The translations under genes were made by a program, and so were the position numbers. This document shows positions 20,494 to 30,662 of a stretch of 64,000 nt of DNA, piece after piece; within the stretch, counting starts at the first letter, position 1; every line of letters starts with the position of its first letter. A model generated the notes under the pieces. The model saw only the letters and a list, made by a program, of their open reading frames with translations, was not told where the DNA came from and ran no database searches. The DNA is from Chitinophagaceae bacterium (GTDB lineage: Bacteria; Bacteroidota; Bacteroidia; Chitinophagales; Chitinophagaceae), in assembly GCA_024707305.1 (NCBI GenBank), contig JANPZZ010000018.1:186001-250000 (forward strand), written 5' to 3'.

Positions 20494-21678
20494 ATGAGTG
20501 TAACCGATAATATTTCACCGGCGGTAAATACCGGCAGCGCAGTTTACAGCAACCGCAGCGTCCGGATTGCCGTTTCCTTTTTTTTCTTCTGCTCGGGTTT
20601 GTGCTTCGCCTCCTGGGCCAGCCGTATTCCTGATATTAAAGCGCACCTGGGGCTCACGCACGCCCAACTGGGAATGATTTTATTTGCACTACCTGCCGGG
20701 CAACTGGTTACCATGCCTTTTTCAGGGAGACTGGTTACACGCTTTGGTAGCCGCCAGGTTATACGCATCGCCATTTTTTTCTATGCCATTTCACTCACGA
20801 ATATTGGTCTTGCAAATACGGAGTTCCAGTTAGCACTCGCTCTTTTCACCTTCGGTGTCTGCGGCAACCTTTGCAATATCTCCGCAAATACACAAGCTAT
20901 TCGCGCCGAACAATTATATGGACGACCCATTATGACCAGCTTTCACGGCGTATGGAGCGTGGCGGGTTTCACAGGCGCTCTTGTAGGATTGCTGATGAGT
21001 GGAATGCAATTTTCACCTTACACTCATTTTTGGATCGTGGCCAGCGTTGTAATTGCTGGTGCCGTATTTATGCAGGCGAATTTACAAAAAGGGAAAGCCG
21101 CACCTGTTGAAAGGAAAAAATTCTTTTCCAAACCTGATAAAATGCTGATGCAACTCGGTGTCATCGGATTTTGCAGCATGGCCAGCGAAGGCGCCATGTT
21201 TGAATGGAGTGGCGTTTACTTCAAAGATGTAGTTCACGCACCCGAAAAATTGATTATTCTCGGCTATACTTCCTTCATGATTATGGCAGCAGTGGGAAGG
21301 TTTGTAGGCGACAAACTTATTATACGTTTTGGACGCAAACGACTACTCCAGTATAGTGGCGGTTTGATCGCAACCGGATTGTTATTATCAGCCATATTCC
21401 CTTATCTGGTTACAGCCACTATCGGATTTATGATTGTGGGAGTTGGTGTGTCGTCGATTGTACCCATGGTATACAGCAGCACCACACGCGTTTCAAAAAT
21501 ACCATCGGGAATGGCACTTGCAGCTGTTTCCAGCATCAGCTTTTTAGGATTTCTGATTGGCCCGCCACTTATTGGTTTTATTGCGGAACAAAGCAGCCTG
21601 CGCTATTCCTTCGCTGTGATTGCGATGCTGGGCCTGAGTATAACTTTTATGGTTTCACGTTTAAAAGCGCTGCATTAA
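20494..21678 (+). CDS. MFS transporter (YbjJ/FucP-like)
   Basis: This is a 12-helix major facilitator of 394 residues starting at ATG 20494 (MSVTDNISPAVNTG). It has FASWASRIPDIKAHLGLTHA near helix 1, a motif shared with YbjJ-like transporters, and the loop motif GRLVTRFGSRQ after helix 2. FHGVWSVAGFTGALVG marks helix 5. Sugar transport is possible but not demonstrated. The gene is intact and converges with the ThuA gene. Confidence 0.88.
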   Translation: MSVTDNISPAVNTGSAVYSNRSVRIAVSFFFFCSGLCFASWASRIPDIKAHLGLTHAQLGMILFALPAGQLVTMPFSGRLVTRFGSRQVIRIAIFFYAISLTNIGLANTEFQLALALFTFGVCGNLCNISANTQAIRAEQLYGRPIMTSFHGVWSVAGFTGALVGLLMSGMQFSPYTHFWIVASVVIAGAVFMQANLQKGKAAPVERKKFFSKPDKMLMQLGVIGFCSMASEGAMFEWSGVYFKDVVHAPEKLIILGYTSFMIMAAVGRFVGDKLIIRFGRKRLLQYSGGLIATGLLLSAIFPYLVTATIGFMIVGVGVSSIVPMVYSSTTRVSKIPSGMALAAVSSISFLGFLIGPPLIGFIAEQSSLRYSFAVIAMLGLSITFMVSRLKALH

Positions 21679-21690
21679 AATTCGCAACGA

Positions 21691-22428
21691 TTAATCCAGG
21701 CGCATTCCCATGGCGAACCTGATGCCGCCCAGCAAATGCCCAAGAAATAGCTCGTCGGTATAAGAAGCTTCCGTATGACCAAGCCCGGTGTAAAAGCTAC
21801 GGCCACCATCATAAAAATGGTACCAGGCAATCGGGTGATTATCGCCATGTTTGCCCCCGGTAATTGTTTTTTCATCCAGCTTAATCAACACACGTACTTT
21901 GTCCCAATGTGTACTTTTGAAATTGTACCATTCATCCCACTTACTCCAGTCACGTGGTAATTCTTTAGTGCCTGGAAATTCATTGTCCACCACTTTCAGG
22001 ATGGCCTGCTGCTGTTTGGGATGACTTTCAAAATAAGCGCCAACAAGTTGGTTAAACCACGGCCAGTTAAATTCTGTATCGGTAGCAGCGTGTACGCCTA
22101 CAAAGCCGCCGCCGTTACGAATATATTTTTGGAAAGCCCTTTCTTCCTCCGGCCCCAACACATCGCCTGTTGTCTGGAAAAACATCACCGCTCCGTATTT
22201 CTTCAAATTTTTGAATTCAAATACAGTTGAGTCTTCAGTTGCATCCACTTCAAAACCGTGTTCTTTGCCTAACTTCTTAATTGCTTCCACGCCAACCTCA
22301 ATACAGGTATGACGGAAACCATTCGTTTTCGAATACACCAACAATTTCTTGGGTTTAGGTGTGTAAAATGATGTTAGCAATATGGCAAGTGCAAAAAATG
22401 GAAGAAGGCGTTTAAAATATAAAGTCAC
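21691..22428 (-). CDS. ThuA-like domain protein, exported
   Basis: This protein of about 246 residues starts with a signal sequence and is dominated by a ThuA-like fold (glutamine-amidotransferase-like), with KLLVYSKTNGFRH, MFFQTTGDVLGPEE, GGGFVGVHAATDTE and PIAWYHFYDGGRSFYTGLGH. ThuA proteins are linked to disaccharide metabolism, but the activity is not settled. No ATG precedes the signal sequence; I chose the GTG at 22428 (TTG at 22449 is the alternative). A TAAATTTG box lies upstream. Confidence 0.87.
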   Translation of the reverse strand: MTLYFKRLLPFFALAILLTSFYTPKPKKLLVYSKTNGFRHTCIEVGVEAIKKLGKEHGFEVDATEDSTVFEFKNLKKYGAVMFFQTTGDVLGPEEERAFQKYIRNGGGFVGVHAATDTEFNWPWFNQLVGAYFESHPKQQQAILKVVDNEFPGTKELPRDWSKWDEWYNFKSTHWDKVRVLIKLDEKTITGGKHGDNHPIAWYHFYDGGRSFYTGLGHTEASYTDELFLGHLLGGIRFAMGMRLD

Positions 22429-22481
22429 GATTCGGAGTTTTAAGTACAATCTGTTTTTAAAATGAATCTTGTGAAAATAAG

Positions 22482-22489
22482 CAAATTTA
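22482..22489 (-). promoter_or_regulatory. -7 promoter box of the ThuA gene
   Basis: TAAATTTG on the minus strand fits TAnnTTTG and lies 53 bases upstream of the preferred GTG start. Confidence 0.45.
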
Positions 22490-22528
22490 TACGTGCAGAA
22501 AAATTTGCAGGCAGCGCGACTTTGCCCG

Positions 22529-24499
22529 TTAATTACCCGCCGATTTCAATCGTAGCAGGGCACCTCCGCCCGGAGCCAGCGATAGTTTAAGCTCCTGTTT
22601 CGCCCTCAGCGTTTTGTTTTCAATCATATAATCACTGGCATAACGATCTGCATTTACGCCATCGCGCAGTATCACAGCTTCAAAACTTCCATCCGGTAAA
22701 AAATCCAATGCAATTGAAAGTTCCCTGGCCGTCCAGTCGGTCATGGCGCCAATATACCAGACTGCACCTTTCCGCCTGGCAGTAACGATATAATCTCCCA
22801 CTTTCCCCTGCAATACAATCGTAGTGTCCCATACCGTCGGTATACTTCCAATTAATTCCATAAATGCAGGTTCCAGCAAACCTTGTGAAGGATTGCCGGA
22901 AAATAATTGTATCGGGCTTTCATATACCACAAACATAGCAGCCTGGTGACATCTTGTTCCCAACGACATCACCTTATCCCCTATCGGACGAAAGGTTTTA
23001 GCCGTTGCATTATCCAGAATTCCAGGTTCATAATCCAGAGGGCCGGCTGTCATCCTGATAAAAGGTAGTAACAGGTTGTGCTCTGGTGTAGGTTTTTCAC
23101 TCCAGATATTGTATTCAGACCCCAACACACCCTCGCGGGTTACCGCATGCGGCCAGGTGCGGTTAAAGCCCGCTGTTTTAAATGCACCATGAAACATGAT
23201 CATCACCTGGTGACGTGCACAGGCCTCGGCAATCCGATGGTAAAAGTTCACCATCTTCTGATCGTCGCGATCCATAAAATCGGTCATGATAAAATCCACA
23301 CCCCATTTTTTAAATTGCTGCAGTGCTGGTTCTAATTGCTGATCGAGCGTGAGCGCCAGCGTCCACATACTCAGGCGTACTCCTTTCTCCATGGCGTACG
23401 CTGCAATTTCATCCATATTGATATCGGGATTTATCTTAAACAAATCTTTTGTATCACTCCAGCCTGCATCCATCATTATTCTTTCAAAACCGAAGCGTTT
23501 GGCAAAATCGATATAGTATTTATAAGTAGCAGTATTCACACCCGATTTAAAAGGGATATTAAACAGATTCACGCCAATGATCCATTCATCCGTGCCTTTA
23601 CCGGGGCGAATCCATGAAACATCCGCCACACGCGAAGGAGAAGCAAGTCTGTATACAAGATCATTTTCCGGAAGTTTCCTATCCTCTTCTGCAATTAAAA
23701 TTACCCGCCAGGGATAACTGCGTTCCCCTTTTGTATGTGCGATATAATCTGCACGACGTGTAACAATAGACGCAGGAAACTCACCTTCCAAAACCTGTTC
23801 CTCTTCAGCTACGGGCGCAAAATGGGCGTATAAACCTCTGTCATTACTACCCGTTAAAAACATACCCGGATAATCTTCCAGATCAGATTCAGTTATCACC
23901 ATCTTCGGCCCTTCAACAGGCGATACAAGTGTGGGAGTAAATATCAACGTAGTGTTATCAATGCTGTCAACCGGTTTGAGAGAATAAGGTTCTTCAAAAC
24001 TTGTATGGTATCGATCAACATTTTCACGGGGAACAACGGCTGTATAATAGACCGGATGTGCGCGGTGTAATTTAAACTGCGCAGTCTCGGTGTTGATCTT
24101 AATACTGTCCTTCAGGTAACTCTGGATCCGGTAAGCGACGCCATCATCATAAGCGCGAAATTCAATACCAAAACCACTGCGAAAAACGATCGACAAACTA
24201 TTATAACGATCCGGAATATTGATACGTTTCTCAGGTACAGGTGAGGTGATGATTTGATCGACGCGGTTTCGTGTCGTTTTCTTTGACTTCAGGTTACTGC
24301 TTAAACGCCGGCCATCCTGCAGCAACATATCCACTGTAGACGGATCGAGCATTAATTTATTATCATAAGTTATGGAATATCGCAATACAGAATCAGTGCT
24401 AATTGTAACACGAATCCTTCCATCTGGCGATTGAAGCATTTGGGCAGCAACAACATTTACGCCCGTCAGCACTAATAGCAACAGCAATAAACTTTTCAT
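22529..24499 (-). CDS. GH97 family glycosidase (SusB-like)
   Basis: This is a periplasmic alpha-glycosidase of glycoside hydrolase family 97, 656 residues with a signal peptide ending NVVAAQ. Domains in order: an N-terminal beta-sandwich (about 25-270), a catalytic barrel (about 275-560) and a C-terminal beta domain. DFIMTDFMDRDDQKMVNFYH and TREGVLGSEYN are conserved catalytic-region segments. The DFMDRDDQ form resembles the retaining alpha-galactosidase branch rather than inverting SusB; that assignment is tentative. It stands alone without SusCD. The gene is intact. Confidence 0.9.
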   Translation of the reverse strand: MKSLLLLLLVLTGVNVVAAQMLQSPDGRIRVTISTDSVLRYSITYDNKLMLDPSTVDMLLQDGRRLSSNLKSKKTTRNRVDQIITSPVPEKRINIPDRYNSLSIVFRSGFGIEFRAYDDGVAYRIQSYLKDSIKINTETAQFKLHRAHPVYYTAVVPRENVDRYHTSFEEPYSLKPVDSIDNTTLIFTPTLVSPVEGPKMVITESDLEDYPGMFLTGSNDRGLYAHFAPVAEEEQVLEGEFPASIVTRRADYIAHTKGERSYPWRVILIAEEDRKLPENDLVYRLASPSRVADVSWIRPGKGTDEWIIGVNLFNIPFKSGVNTATYKYYIDFAKRFGFERIMMDAGWSDTKDLFKINPDINMDEIAAYAMEKGVRLSMWTLALTLDQQLEPALQQFKKWGVDFIMTDFMDRDDQKMVNFYHRIAEACARHQVMIMFHGAFKTAGFNRTWPHAVTREGVLGSEYNIWSEKPTPEHNLLLPFIRMTAGPLDYEPGILDNATAKTFRPIGDKVMSLGTRCHQAAMFVVYESPIQLFSGNPSQGLLEPAFMELIGSIPTVWDTTIVLQGKVGDYIVTARRKGAVWYIGAMTDWTARELSIALDFLPDGSFEAVILRDGVNADRYASDYMIENKTLRAKQELKLSLAPGGGALLRLKSAGN

Positions 24500-24560
24500 A
24501 TGGCAATATGAATTATTTAAGAATATTGTAAAGCAGGGTGCGGTTGTACTGCGAATAGAA

Positions 24561-26318
24561 TTATGCCTCCACTATCGGTCTGCGCTCGCCCACCTGTTGT
24601 CGCCACATTGCATAATAGAGGCCTTTCTTATCAATCAGTTCTTCGTGTGTTCCATTCTCCACTACTTTGCCTTTTTCAAGTACATAAATTACATCTGCAT
24701 GGCGGATGGTAGAGAGTCTGTGCGCAATTAGAATCGTCATGGGATTTCCAATACGCGTAATGCCACGAATGGTTTCTGTGATCGCTTCTTCGGTCAACGA
24801 ATCGAGTGCAGATGTTGCTTCATCAAAAAGCAGCAATCGCGGTTGCCTGAGTAATGCGCGCGCAATAGCAATGCGTTGCTTTTCACCTCCTGATAATTTC
24901 ATTCCACCTTCACCCAATAATGTATCAAGCCCTTTGCCTGATTTTTGCAACAAAGGCATACAGGCAGCGTTTTCCAGTGCGTCCATCATTTCCTTCTCCG
25001 TTGCATCAGGCTTTACGAGTAAAAGATTATCGCGGATCGTTCCGAAAAACAATTGAGTTTCCTGGGTTACAAAACCAATTTGCCTGCGCATTTCATTATA
25101 CCTGATTTGCGACGCATCAATGCCATTGAAAAGAACATTCCCTTTTACGGGTCGGTACAAACCAACCAGCAACTTCACCAGGGTGGATTTACCCGAACCG
25201 GATGGACCCACAAATGCAACGGTCTCACCACTTTTTACAGAAAATGAAATACCATCCATCGCGTTGAAACTTGCCGTGCTATGCCTGAAATAGACATCTT
25301 TAAATTCCATACTCGAGAGCTGACCGAGCTCAACTGGCGCTTCAGGTCTTGTTTCGATCGGCTTCTTCATGAGGCGGTCGAAGTTTTGAAGCGAGGATTC
25401 CGCTTCGCGATAGGTGAGAATGATATTGCCAAGATCCTGTAGCGGACCGAAAATCGTCGTTGAAATAAATTGCATACTTATCAGTTCACCGGTAGAAAGC
25501 ACATTCCTGAAAATGAGCCATAATAAAATAAACAAAATAGACTGACGTAAAAGTGTAAGCGATGCACTTTGTAAAAACGAAAGCGATCGCACTTTCCTCA
25601 CCTTCATCATTTCCAGGTCGAATATCTTTTGTGTTTGCACACGAAGACGACGTATCTCCGGATATGTTAAGCCCAGGCTTTTTACCAGTTCAATATTCCG
25701 TAAAGACTCTGTTATTGCGCCCGACATCTGATTTGTTTCGCGATTGATGGAGCGTTGCAGTTGTTTTATTTTTTTACTCAATAAACCAGTGAGTCCGCCC
25801 AGCACCAATACACCAATCAGGAAAACGGGAATCAGTAACCAGTGTTTTGTGATGGCATACCAGATCAGAAAGCCGATGCCTATCAGGGTGGAAAAAAGAA
25901 TATTTATAAATGAATTAATAAACCTTTCTGTATCGGTACGAACTTTTTGTAGTGTCGATAATGTTTCACCACTACGTTGCATCTCATACTCACTAAATGA
26001 TAGACGCAGGGTTTGTTTCAACCCGTCGTTGAATACCTGCATCCCGAATTTTTGTACGGCGAGGCGCATTACATAATCCTGGAAAGCTTTCGCCAGTCGC
26101 GCTAAAATGGCAATACCTATTGCAATCAATAACCAGAATAGCACGCCTTTCACACGTTCGTCTTCTGCTTGATCTGTCGGATTGGTAGCGTAATCATCAA
26201 TAATTTTTCCAAATATGATTGGATCAATCAGCGTCAGAAGCTGCGCCACGCCTGCCAGCACCAGTGAGAGGACAATCCATCCCCGCTGCGGCTTAAGATA
26301 TTGCCAGAGTATGAGCAT
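24561..26318 (-). CDS. ABC exporter half-transporter (MsbA-like, fused TM and ATPase)
   Basis: This 585-residue protein has six transmembrane helices (about residues 15-300) followed by a nucleotide-binding domain. Walker A is GPSGSGKSTLVKLL, the Q loop QIGFVTQETQLF, the signature LSGGEKQRIAIARALL and Walker B LLLFDEATSALDSL, with the H-loop in LIAHRLSTI. It probably acts as a homodimer exporting a lipid or drug-like molecule; substrate unknown. It follows the GH97 gene direction but has 60 bases between. Confidence 0.93.
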   Translation of the reverse strand: MLILWQYLKPQRGWIVLSLVLAGVAQLLTLIDPIIFGKIIDDYATNPTDQAEDERVKGVLFWLLIAIGIAILARLAKAFQDYVMRLAVQKFGMQVFNDGLKQTLRLSFSEYEMQRSGETLSTLQKVRTDTERFINSFINILFSTLIGIGFLIWYAITKHWLLIPVFLIGVLVLGGLTGLLSKKIKQLQRSINRETNQMSGAITESLRNIELVKSLGLTYPEIRRLRVQTQKIFDLEMMKVRKVRSLSFLQSASLTLLRQSILFILLWLIFRNVLSTGELISMQFISTTIFGPLQDLGNIILTYREAESSLQNFDRLMKKPIETRPEAPVELGQLSSMEFKDVYFRHSTASFNAMDGISFSVKSGETVAFVGPSGSGKSTLVKLLVGLYRPVKGNVLFNGIDASQIRYNEMRRQIGFVTQETQLFFGTIRDNLLLVKPDATEKEMMDALENAACMPLLQKSGKGLDTLLGEGGMKLSGGEKQRIAIARALLRQPRLLLFDEATSALDSLTEEAITETIRGITRIGNPMTILIAHRLSTIRHADVIYVLEKGKVVENGTHEELIDKKGLYYAMWRQQVGERRPIVEA

Positions 26319-26331
26319 TGCTCAAGTTAAG

Positions 26332-26363
26332 AAAAAAGCTGACCACCTTCGGTGATCAGCTTT
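26332..26363 (-). terminator. Terminator of the DUF6600 gene
   Basis: On the minus strand, AAAGCTGATCACC-loop-GGTGGTCAGCTTTTTT forms a stem with one mismatch followed by T. It lies between the DUF6600 stop and the start of the ABC exporter. Confidence 0.8.
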
Positions 26364-26397
26364 GCCTTTGTTATTTATTGAAATATATTTTTCTGAA

Positions 26398-27780
26398 TTA
26401 ACCTCTCCTGCCCTCACGTTGTTGCTGTGGTCGGGGCTGTGCCGCGCGCGGTTGTTGTTGCTGCGGTCTTTGCTGAATCGCACGCTGCTGTTGCTGCTGC
26501 GGTCTCGGCTGTACAGAGCGCTGCTGCTGAGGTTGTGCTCTCTGCTGCGTTGCACGCTGTTGTTGCTGTTGCTGCGGTGCTGTTACACGACGTTCAGTTT
26601 GTGGGCGCGCAGGCGCACGTTCAATTCGATTCTCACGTATATTTCTGTCGGCACGCACACGCTGTTCAATCTGTGGATTACGACCGGGTTGCTGGGCCCC
26701 TTCATTGTTAACCCTTGTACTACGCTCAGGTCGCGCCTGATTTGCCCTTTCGTTGTTACGCTGCGTAGCCGACTGGTTGCGATTACCGGCAGCCCGATTG
26801 TCGCGCTCAGCACGCGGCTGATTTGGCCGTTCATTGTCGCGTTGAATCACGGGTTGATTACGGTTGCCAGTTGCGCGATTGTCACGTTCAACACGAGGCT
26901 GGTTGGGTCTTTCATTATCGCGACGAACTACATTCTCATTTCGGTTTCCGGCTGCGCGATTGTTACGACCTGCATTAGCATTGTTATTTCCTTCGTAGCG
27001 GTTAAACTGGCGTGGAGTATAAGTACGGTCGTTATCGCGACGGATTTCAGGACGATAAACCGAAACCTGGTTGCGGGATATTTGTGAACGTCCTGCGGTT
27101 CCTGACTCGCGGAACTGTACGGGACGGATGCGTCCCGTATATCTTTCCACTTCAGCCCTGCGCGGACCTGTTACGAATACATTGCCGCCTCTCCTGCCAT
27201 AGTTATTAATAATGGTTGTATTATTAATGATCGTCACATTCTGCCGGCGGGGAACGGTATAGTTCCAGATGCTGGCGGATGTAATATAGCGACGTGGCGC
27301 AAAGCACCAGTAATCGATGGGAGGATTATAAGTACCAAAGTTGAAGTTGACGCCGATGTGAATACCGGGACGAAGCGGAGCCCATCCATAGTAATCACCA
27401 CCATCGCGCCATGCTACCCATGCCGGAGCCCATTCATAACCGGGAACCCACATCCATCCATAGAAGGGATCATGGAACCAGCGACCATAGTGAAATGGCG
27501 CCCAGCCCCAGTCATAATCAGATACCCACATCCAATCGTATTGATCTGTCCACACCCAACGGCCACCCGAGCTGTAGGGTTGAAATTCATTGATACCGGT
27601 CGGCCGCCATACATAACCATATTCGGGGTAATCCATCCACTCACCATGCGGACTCAGTCCATCATAAAAGTCCTGGTAAGTAATGGATACACCTCCTGGT
27701 TGTGCAGATACTTTGTTCATTCCTGAACCCAGCATCCACAGCGCCGCTATCATCGATAAAAATTTTAAATAGCGTTTCAT
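26398..27780 (-). CDS. DUF6600 protein with R/N/Q-rich repetitive tail, exported
   Basis: This 460-residue protein begins with a signal peptide (ending NKVSAQ), then has a tryptophan- and tyrosine-rich domain (about 35-165) with repeated YGYVWRP, GRWVWTDQYDWMWVSDYDWG and WVPGYEWAPAWV segments typical of DUF6600. Residues about 250-360 contain near-repeats of about 27 residues (RDNERPNQPR ... NRxxGNRNQ). Residues about 395-460 are a QQQR/RPQ tail. The tail is strongly basic and probably disordered. It may bind cell-surface polymers or nucleic acid; no function is established. Confidence 0.8.
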   Translation of the reverse strand: MKRYLKFLSMIAALWMLGSGMNKVSAQPGGVSITYQDFYDGLSPHGEWMDYPEYGYVWRPTGINEFQPYSSGGRWVWTDQYDWMWVSDYDWGWAPFHYGRWFHDPFYGWMWVPGYEWAPAWVAWRDGGDYYGWAPLRPGIHIGVNFNFGTYNPPIDYWCFAPRRYITSASIWNYTVPRRQNVTIINNTTIINNYGRRGGNVFVTGPRRAEVERYTGRIRPVQFRESGTAGRSQISRNQVSVYRPEIRRDNDRTYTPRQFNRYEGNNNANAGRNNRAAGNRNENVVRRDNERPNQPRVERDNRATGNRNQPVIQRDNERPNQPRAERDNRAAGNRNQSATQRNNERANQARPERSTRVNNEGAQQPGRNPQIEQRVRADRNIRENRIERAPARPQTERRVTAPQQQQQQRATQQRAQPQQQRSVQPRPQQQQQRAIQQRPQQQQPRAAQPRPQQQREGRRG

Positions 27781-27988
27781 GTTAGGAGTTTTTAATTGTT
27801 CATATAGCTGACCGGTTCTACGATCATTCGTTTATTAAATAGACGCGATTTTTATTCCGAAACCTTATAAAAGTCAATGTTTTGGCAGTTTGTTAGGAAA
27901 ACATTTGGTAAAATTTGGTTAACGCACAACAAAACAGCTATGTGCAGCAACAGCCGCAGCACAAAATCTATCACATTACATAAAAGAA

Positions 27989-29025
27989 TTATTCAGCAGG
28001 CCAAAGCACAATCATGCTTACATGTAATTTCAGTCCTGCTTCAATAGCATCAGATGCACTTACTTTTTCCTGGTCGAGAAGAGGATCACCTGCACCGTTG
28101 ATACATTCAAAAACGATGGTGGCATTCATCATATTTAACAGCTTCGCTGATTCAGGCGCAAGCGAAAGAAAGAGTGGACTTTTTTTCCGAAAAAATAAAG
28201 ATCACTATCAACAGAGTTCAGGATTTGTTCAAGCCGCATATGCGTGGTAATACCGCTGGCAAAACGCCACATGTTGTTGGCTGAAACACCATCAAATCCA
28301 TCAACAGATTCCGTACGCATGCCTGCGCCTACCATAATCTGCAAAATATCTTTCTGCGCTTCATTATCATCCCATACAAAAACTACCTGGTTTGGTGTGT
28401 TTGGAAAGAGCACAGAACACCTGTTTACCTCCTGTGCGGAAAAATAAAACCTGTCTTTGCGCACATTATCACGTCCAAAATAAGCGGCCAGGTATTCATC
28501 TGAATTAAATTTCAACAGATCATCTACATAAAACTGCTTCTTTGCGGCTGGAAGATGTTGCTTTTGCCATCGCAGTTCCACATAAGTAAGTGTATCCTCT
28601 TTGAGTACTTCTGCTTTTACAATCCATTCTTTTCTTTGTAGCAACAAAGGCTTTTGCATATTCCAGTTGGAATCCGAAATCGTAAAACCTTTCGATTGCA
28701 TTTGTTTGATGGTTGCCATCGCTTCCGCAATGGAAGAAGTTTGATAGGCAAAATCGATCATGCGGGGTGATTGAAAACGGGAAACGCGTCGATGGACGAA
28801 TGTTTTGCTACTATCAGTAGGGGGTGGAATCATATCCCATGTGTCAATCGCACTATCACTTTGGAGGAAATGTCCGGAAGAAACAAATCCTTTTTTTGTA
28901 ATATAACCGTCGAAACGTTTAGATGAGAAATCAGTAAAACCCAGCAGGTCATCCACGGTGAAGACCTGGGCGTGCAGGCTGCCGGCAAACAGACCCCATC
29001 CTAATAAAAAAATAATACGTCGCAT
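27989..29025 (-). CDS. Exported protein of unknown function with an internal repeat (frameshifted)
   Basis: I do not recognise the family. The start at 29025 gives a signal peptide (MRRIIFLLGWGLFAGSLHAQ). Two related segments occur, VFTVDDLLGFTDFSSKRFDGY after the signal and QFYVDDLLKFNSDEYLAAYF near residue 170, suggesting an internal duplication of about 145 residues. One base is missing in the A-run at about 28188-28194; adding it extends the protein through SPLFLSLAPESAKLLNMMNA to a stop at 27989, giving about 345 residues. It is divergent from the dienelactone hydrolase gene. Confidence 0.65.
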
Positions 29026-29142
29026 AAGCTGAAGTGGTTCGGACAGGGCGGTTTGCTCCAGGAAATCGGAACAGGCAAGATAGGTTTTTTTCCTAATTTG
29101 CGACTCAAACATGATGCCGTTTGCATAATCAAAACCTATCGT

Positions 29143-30024
29143 ATGGACCAACGTATCATCTCGCTTTACGACGAATACACCCATGCTCCATTGAAGCGAA
29201 CGGAGTTCTTGCGCAGGCTCGCGCTGATTACAGGAAGCATGACCGCTGCGTTAGCCATCTTACCACAAATTGAAGTAAAAAGTCAACTACCTGGAACGGT
29301 ACAGGCAGATGATCTGCATACAGAATATGTTAGCTGGGCTGGTGTCAATGGCGACATGAAAGGATATCTTGCGCGACCAATGGAAGATAAACCTTATCGC
29401 ACTGTTGTGATTATACATGAGAACCGCGGGTTAAATGCCCATATTGAAGAGGTGGCACGGCGTGCGGCGCGGGCGGGTTTCCTGGCACTGGCACCTAATG
29501 CCCTTGCGCCCCTCGGTGGCACACCTTCCAATGACGATGATGCGCGCACTAAATTCCAGGAATTAAAACCCGATGAATCATTGCAGAATTTCATCCGTGC
29601 ATTTGATTTCTTATCAACCCGCAAGGATAGTAACGGAAATTTCGGTTGTGTGGGCTTTTGCTGGGGCGGCGCCATGGCCAATAACCTCGCGGTAAATGTT
29701 CCTAATTTAAAAGCTGCTGTTGCATTTTATGGAAGGCAACCCGACACGAACGATGTGCCGAAGATCAAAGCAGCCGTGCAACTGCACTATGCTTCACTTG
29801 ATACACGCGTAAATGAAGGCATTGAAAAATATATCGCTGCTTTAAAAGCAAATAATATTGTTCACGAACTACACATGTATGAAGGCGTAAATCACGCGTT
29901 CCACAACGATACCGCTCCTGCACGTTACGATGAGAAGGCGGCGAAACTTGCCTGGGAAAGAACCATTTCATTTTTGAAAAACACCTGGTATAGTAAAAAT
30001 TCCCGGGAGCGTAAATGGATTTAA
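29143..30024 (+). CDS. Dienelactone hydrolase family protein
   Basis: This alpha/beta hydrolase of about 293 residues starts at ATG 29143. It has an N-terminal RxxFLRRLALITG export-like signal and then the DLH domain. The nucleophile is in GFCWGGAMANN (Cys in GxCxGG), the acid in SLDTRVNEG, and the His in YEGVNHAFHND, the classical Cys-Asp-His triad of this family. Family members hydrolyse lactones and small esters; the substrate here is unknown. Its last ten bases overlap the J-domain gene. Confidence 0.9.
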   Translation: MDQRIISLYDEYTHAPLKRTEFLRRLALITGSMTAALAILPQIEVKSQLPGTVQADDLHTEYVSWAGVNGDMKGYLARPMEDKPYRTVVIIHENRGLNAHIEEVARRAARAGFLALAPNALAPLGGTPSNDDDARTKFQELKPDESLQNFIRAFDFLSTRKDSNGNFGCVGFCWGGAMANNLAVNVPNLKAAVAFYGRQPDTNDVPKIKAAVQLHYASLDTRVNEGIEKYIAALKANNIVHELHMYEGVNHAFHNDTAPARYDEKAAKLAWERTISFLKNTWYSKNSRERKWI

Positions 30025-30657
30025 AAGATTACTATTCTATACTCGAACTTCCTCCATCAGCTTCTGTTGATGAAGTAAAACGTGCCTACAGGCGACTGGC
30101 ACAGGTATACCATCCCGATAAATCGGGAAATGATCCTTATGCGCGGGCACAGTTCACCGCAATTAAAGAAGCATACGAAACGCTCACAAACCCGCAACGA
30201 AAAGAGGAATACTTACAAACAAGATGGTATGCAAAAAGTCAGGGACACATGGCGACAGTTGCCCCCATTACCCCTGTATCATTTTTACAACGACTGATTT
30301 TAAAAGAAAGGGCCGTTTACCAAATTGACGCCCATCGCTCCGATTATTTATCACTGGTAAAAAACCTGGAAGAGTTTTATTCCGATGAAACGATAGAAAC
30401 ATTGCTGGGTTTTGGCGATAAAACCACACTCGATGAAATTGTTGCGTGCAGCATTCGCATGGCGGCTGTAATTCCGCACCCCTGGGTGCAACCACTTTTG
30501 CAACGTATAGCCAGGCTCGATACAAATAATCACTTTCAAAAAACAAATCAGTTCACTATCGGCAAAAAGTAAAAGAACTGCCTCCATTGAAAAATACATG
30601 CCCCTGGTAGTTGCACTCATTACTTTGCTAATTCTTCTAATGATTTTCCTCGCTTAA
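30015..30657 (+). CDS. J-domain protein with C-terminal membrane anchor (frameshifted)
   Basis: The N-terminal J-domain (residues 1-70) has DYYSILELPPSASVDEVKRA and the HPD motif in YHPDKSGND, which stimulates DnaK ATPase. As read, the frame stops at 30572. One extra A in the run of six at about 30535-30540 accounts for this; with it removed, the protein continues to 30657 and ends in a hydrophobic segment YMPLVVALITLLILLMIFLA. The corrected product is about 213 residues, a tail-anchored cochaperone. It overlaps the preceding hydrolase gene by ten bases, suggesting translational coupling. Confidence 0.82.
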
Positions 30658-30662
30658 TTATA

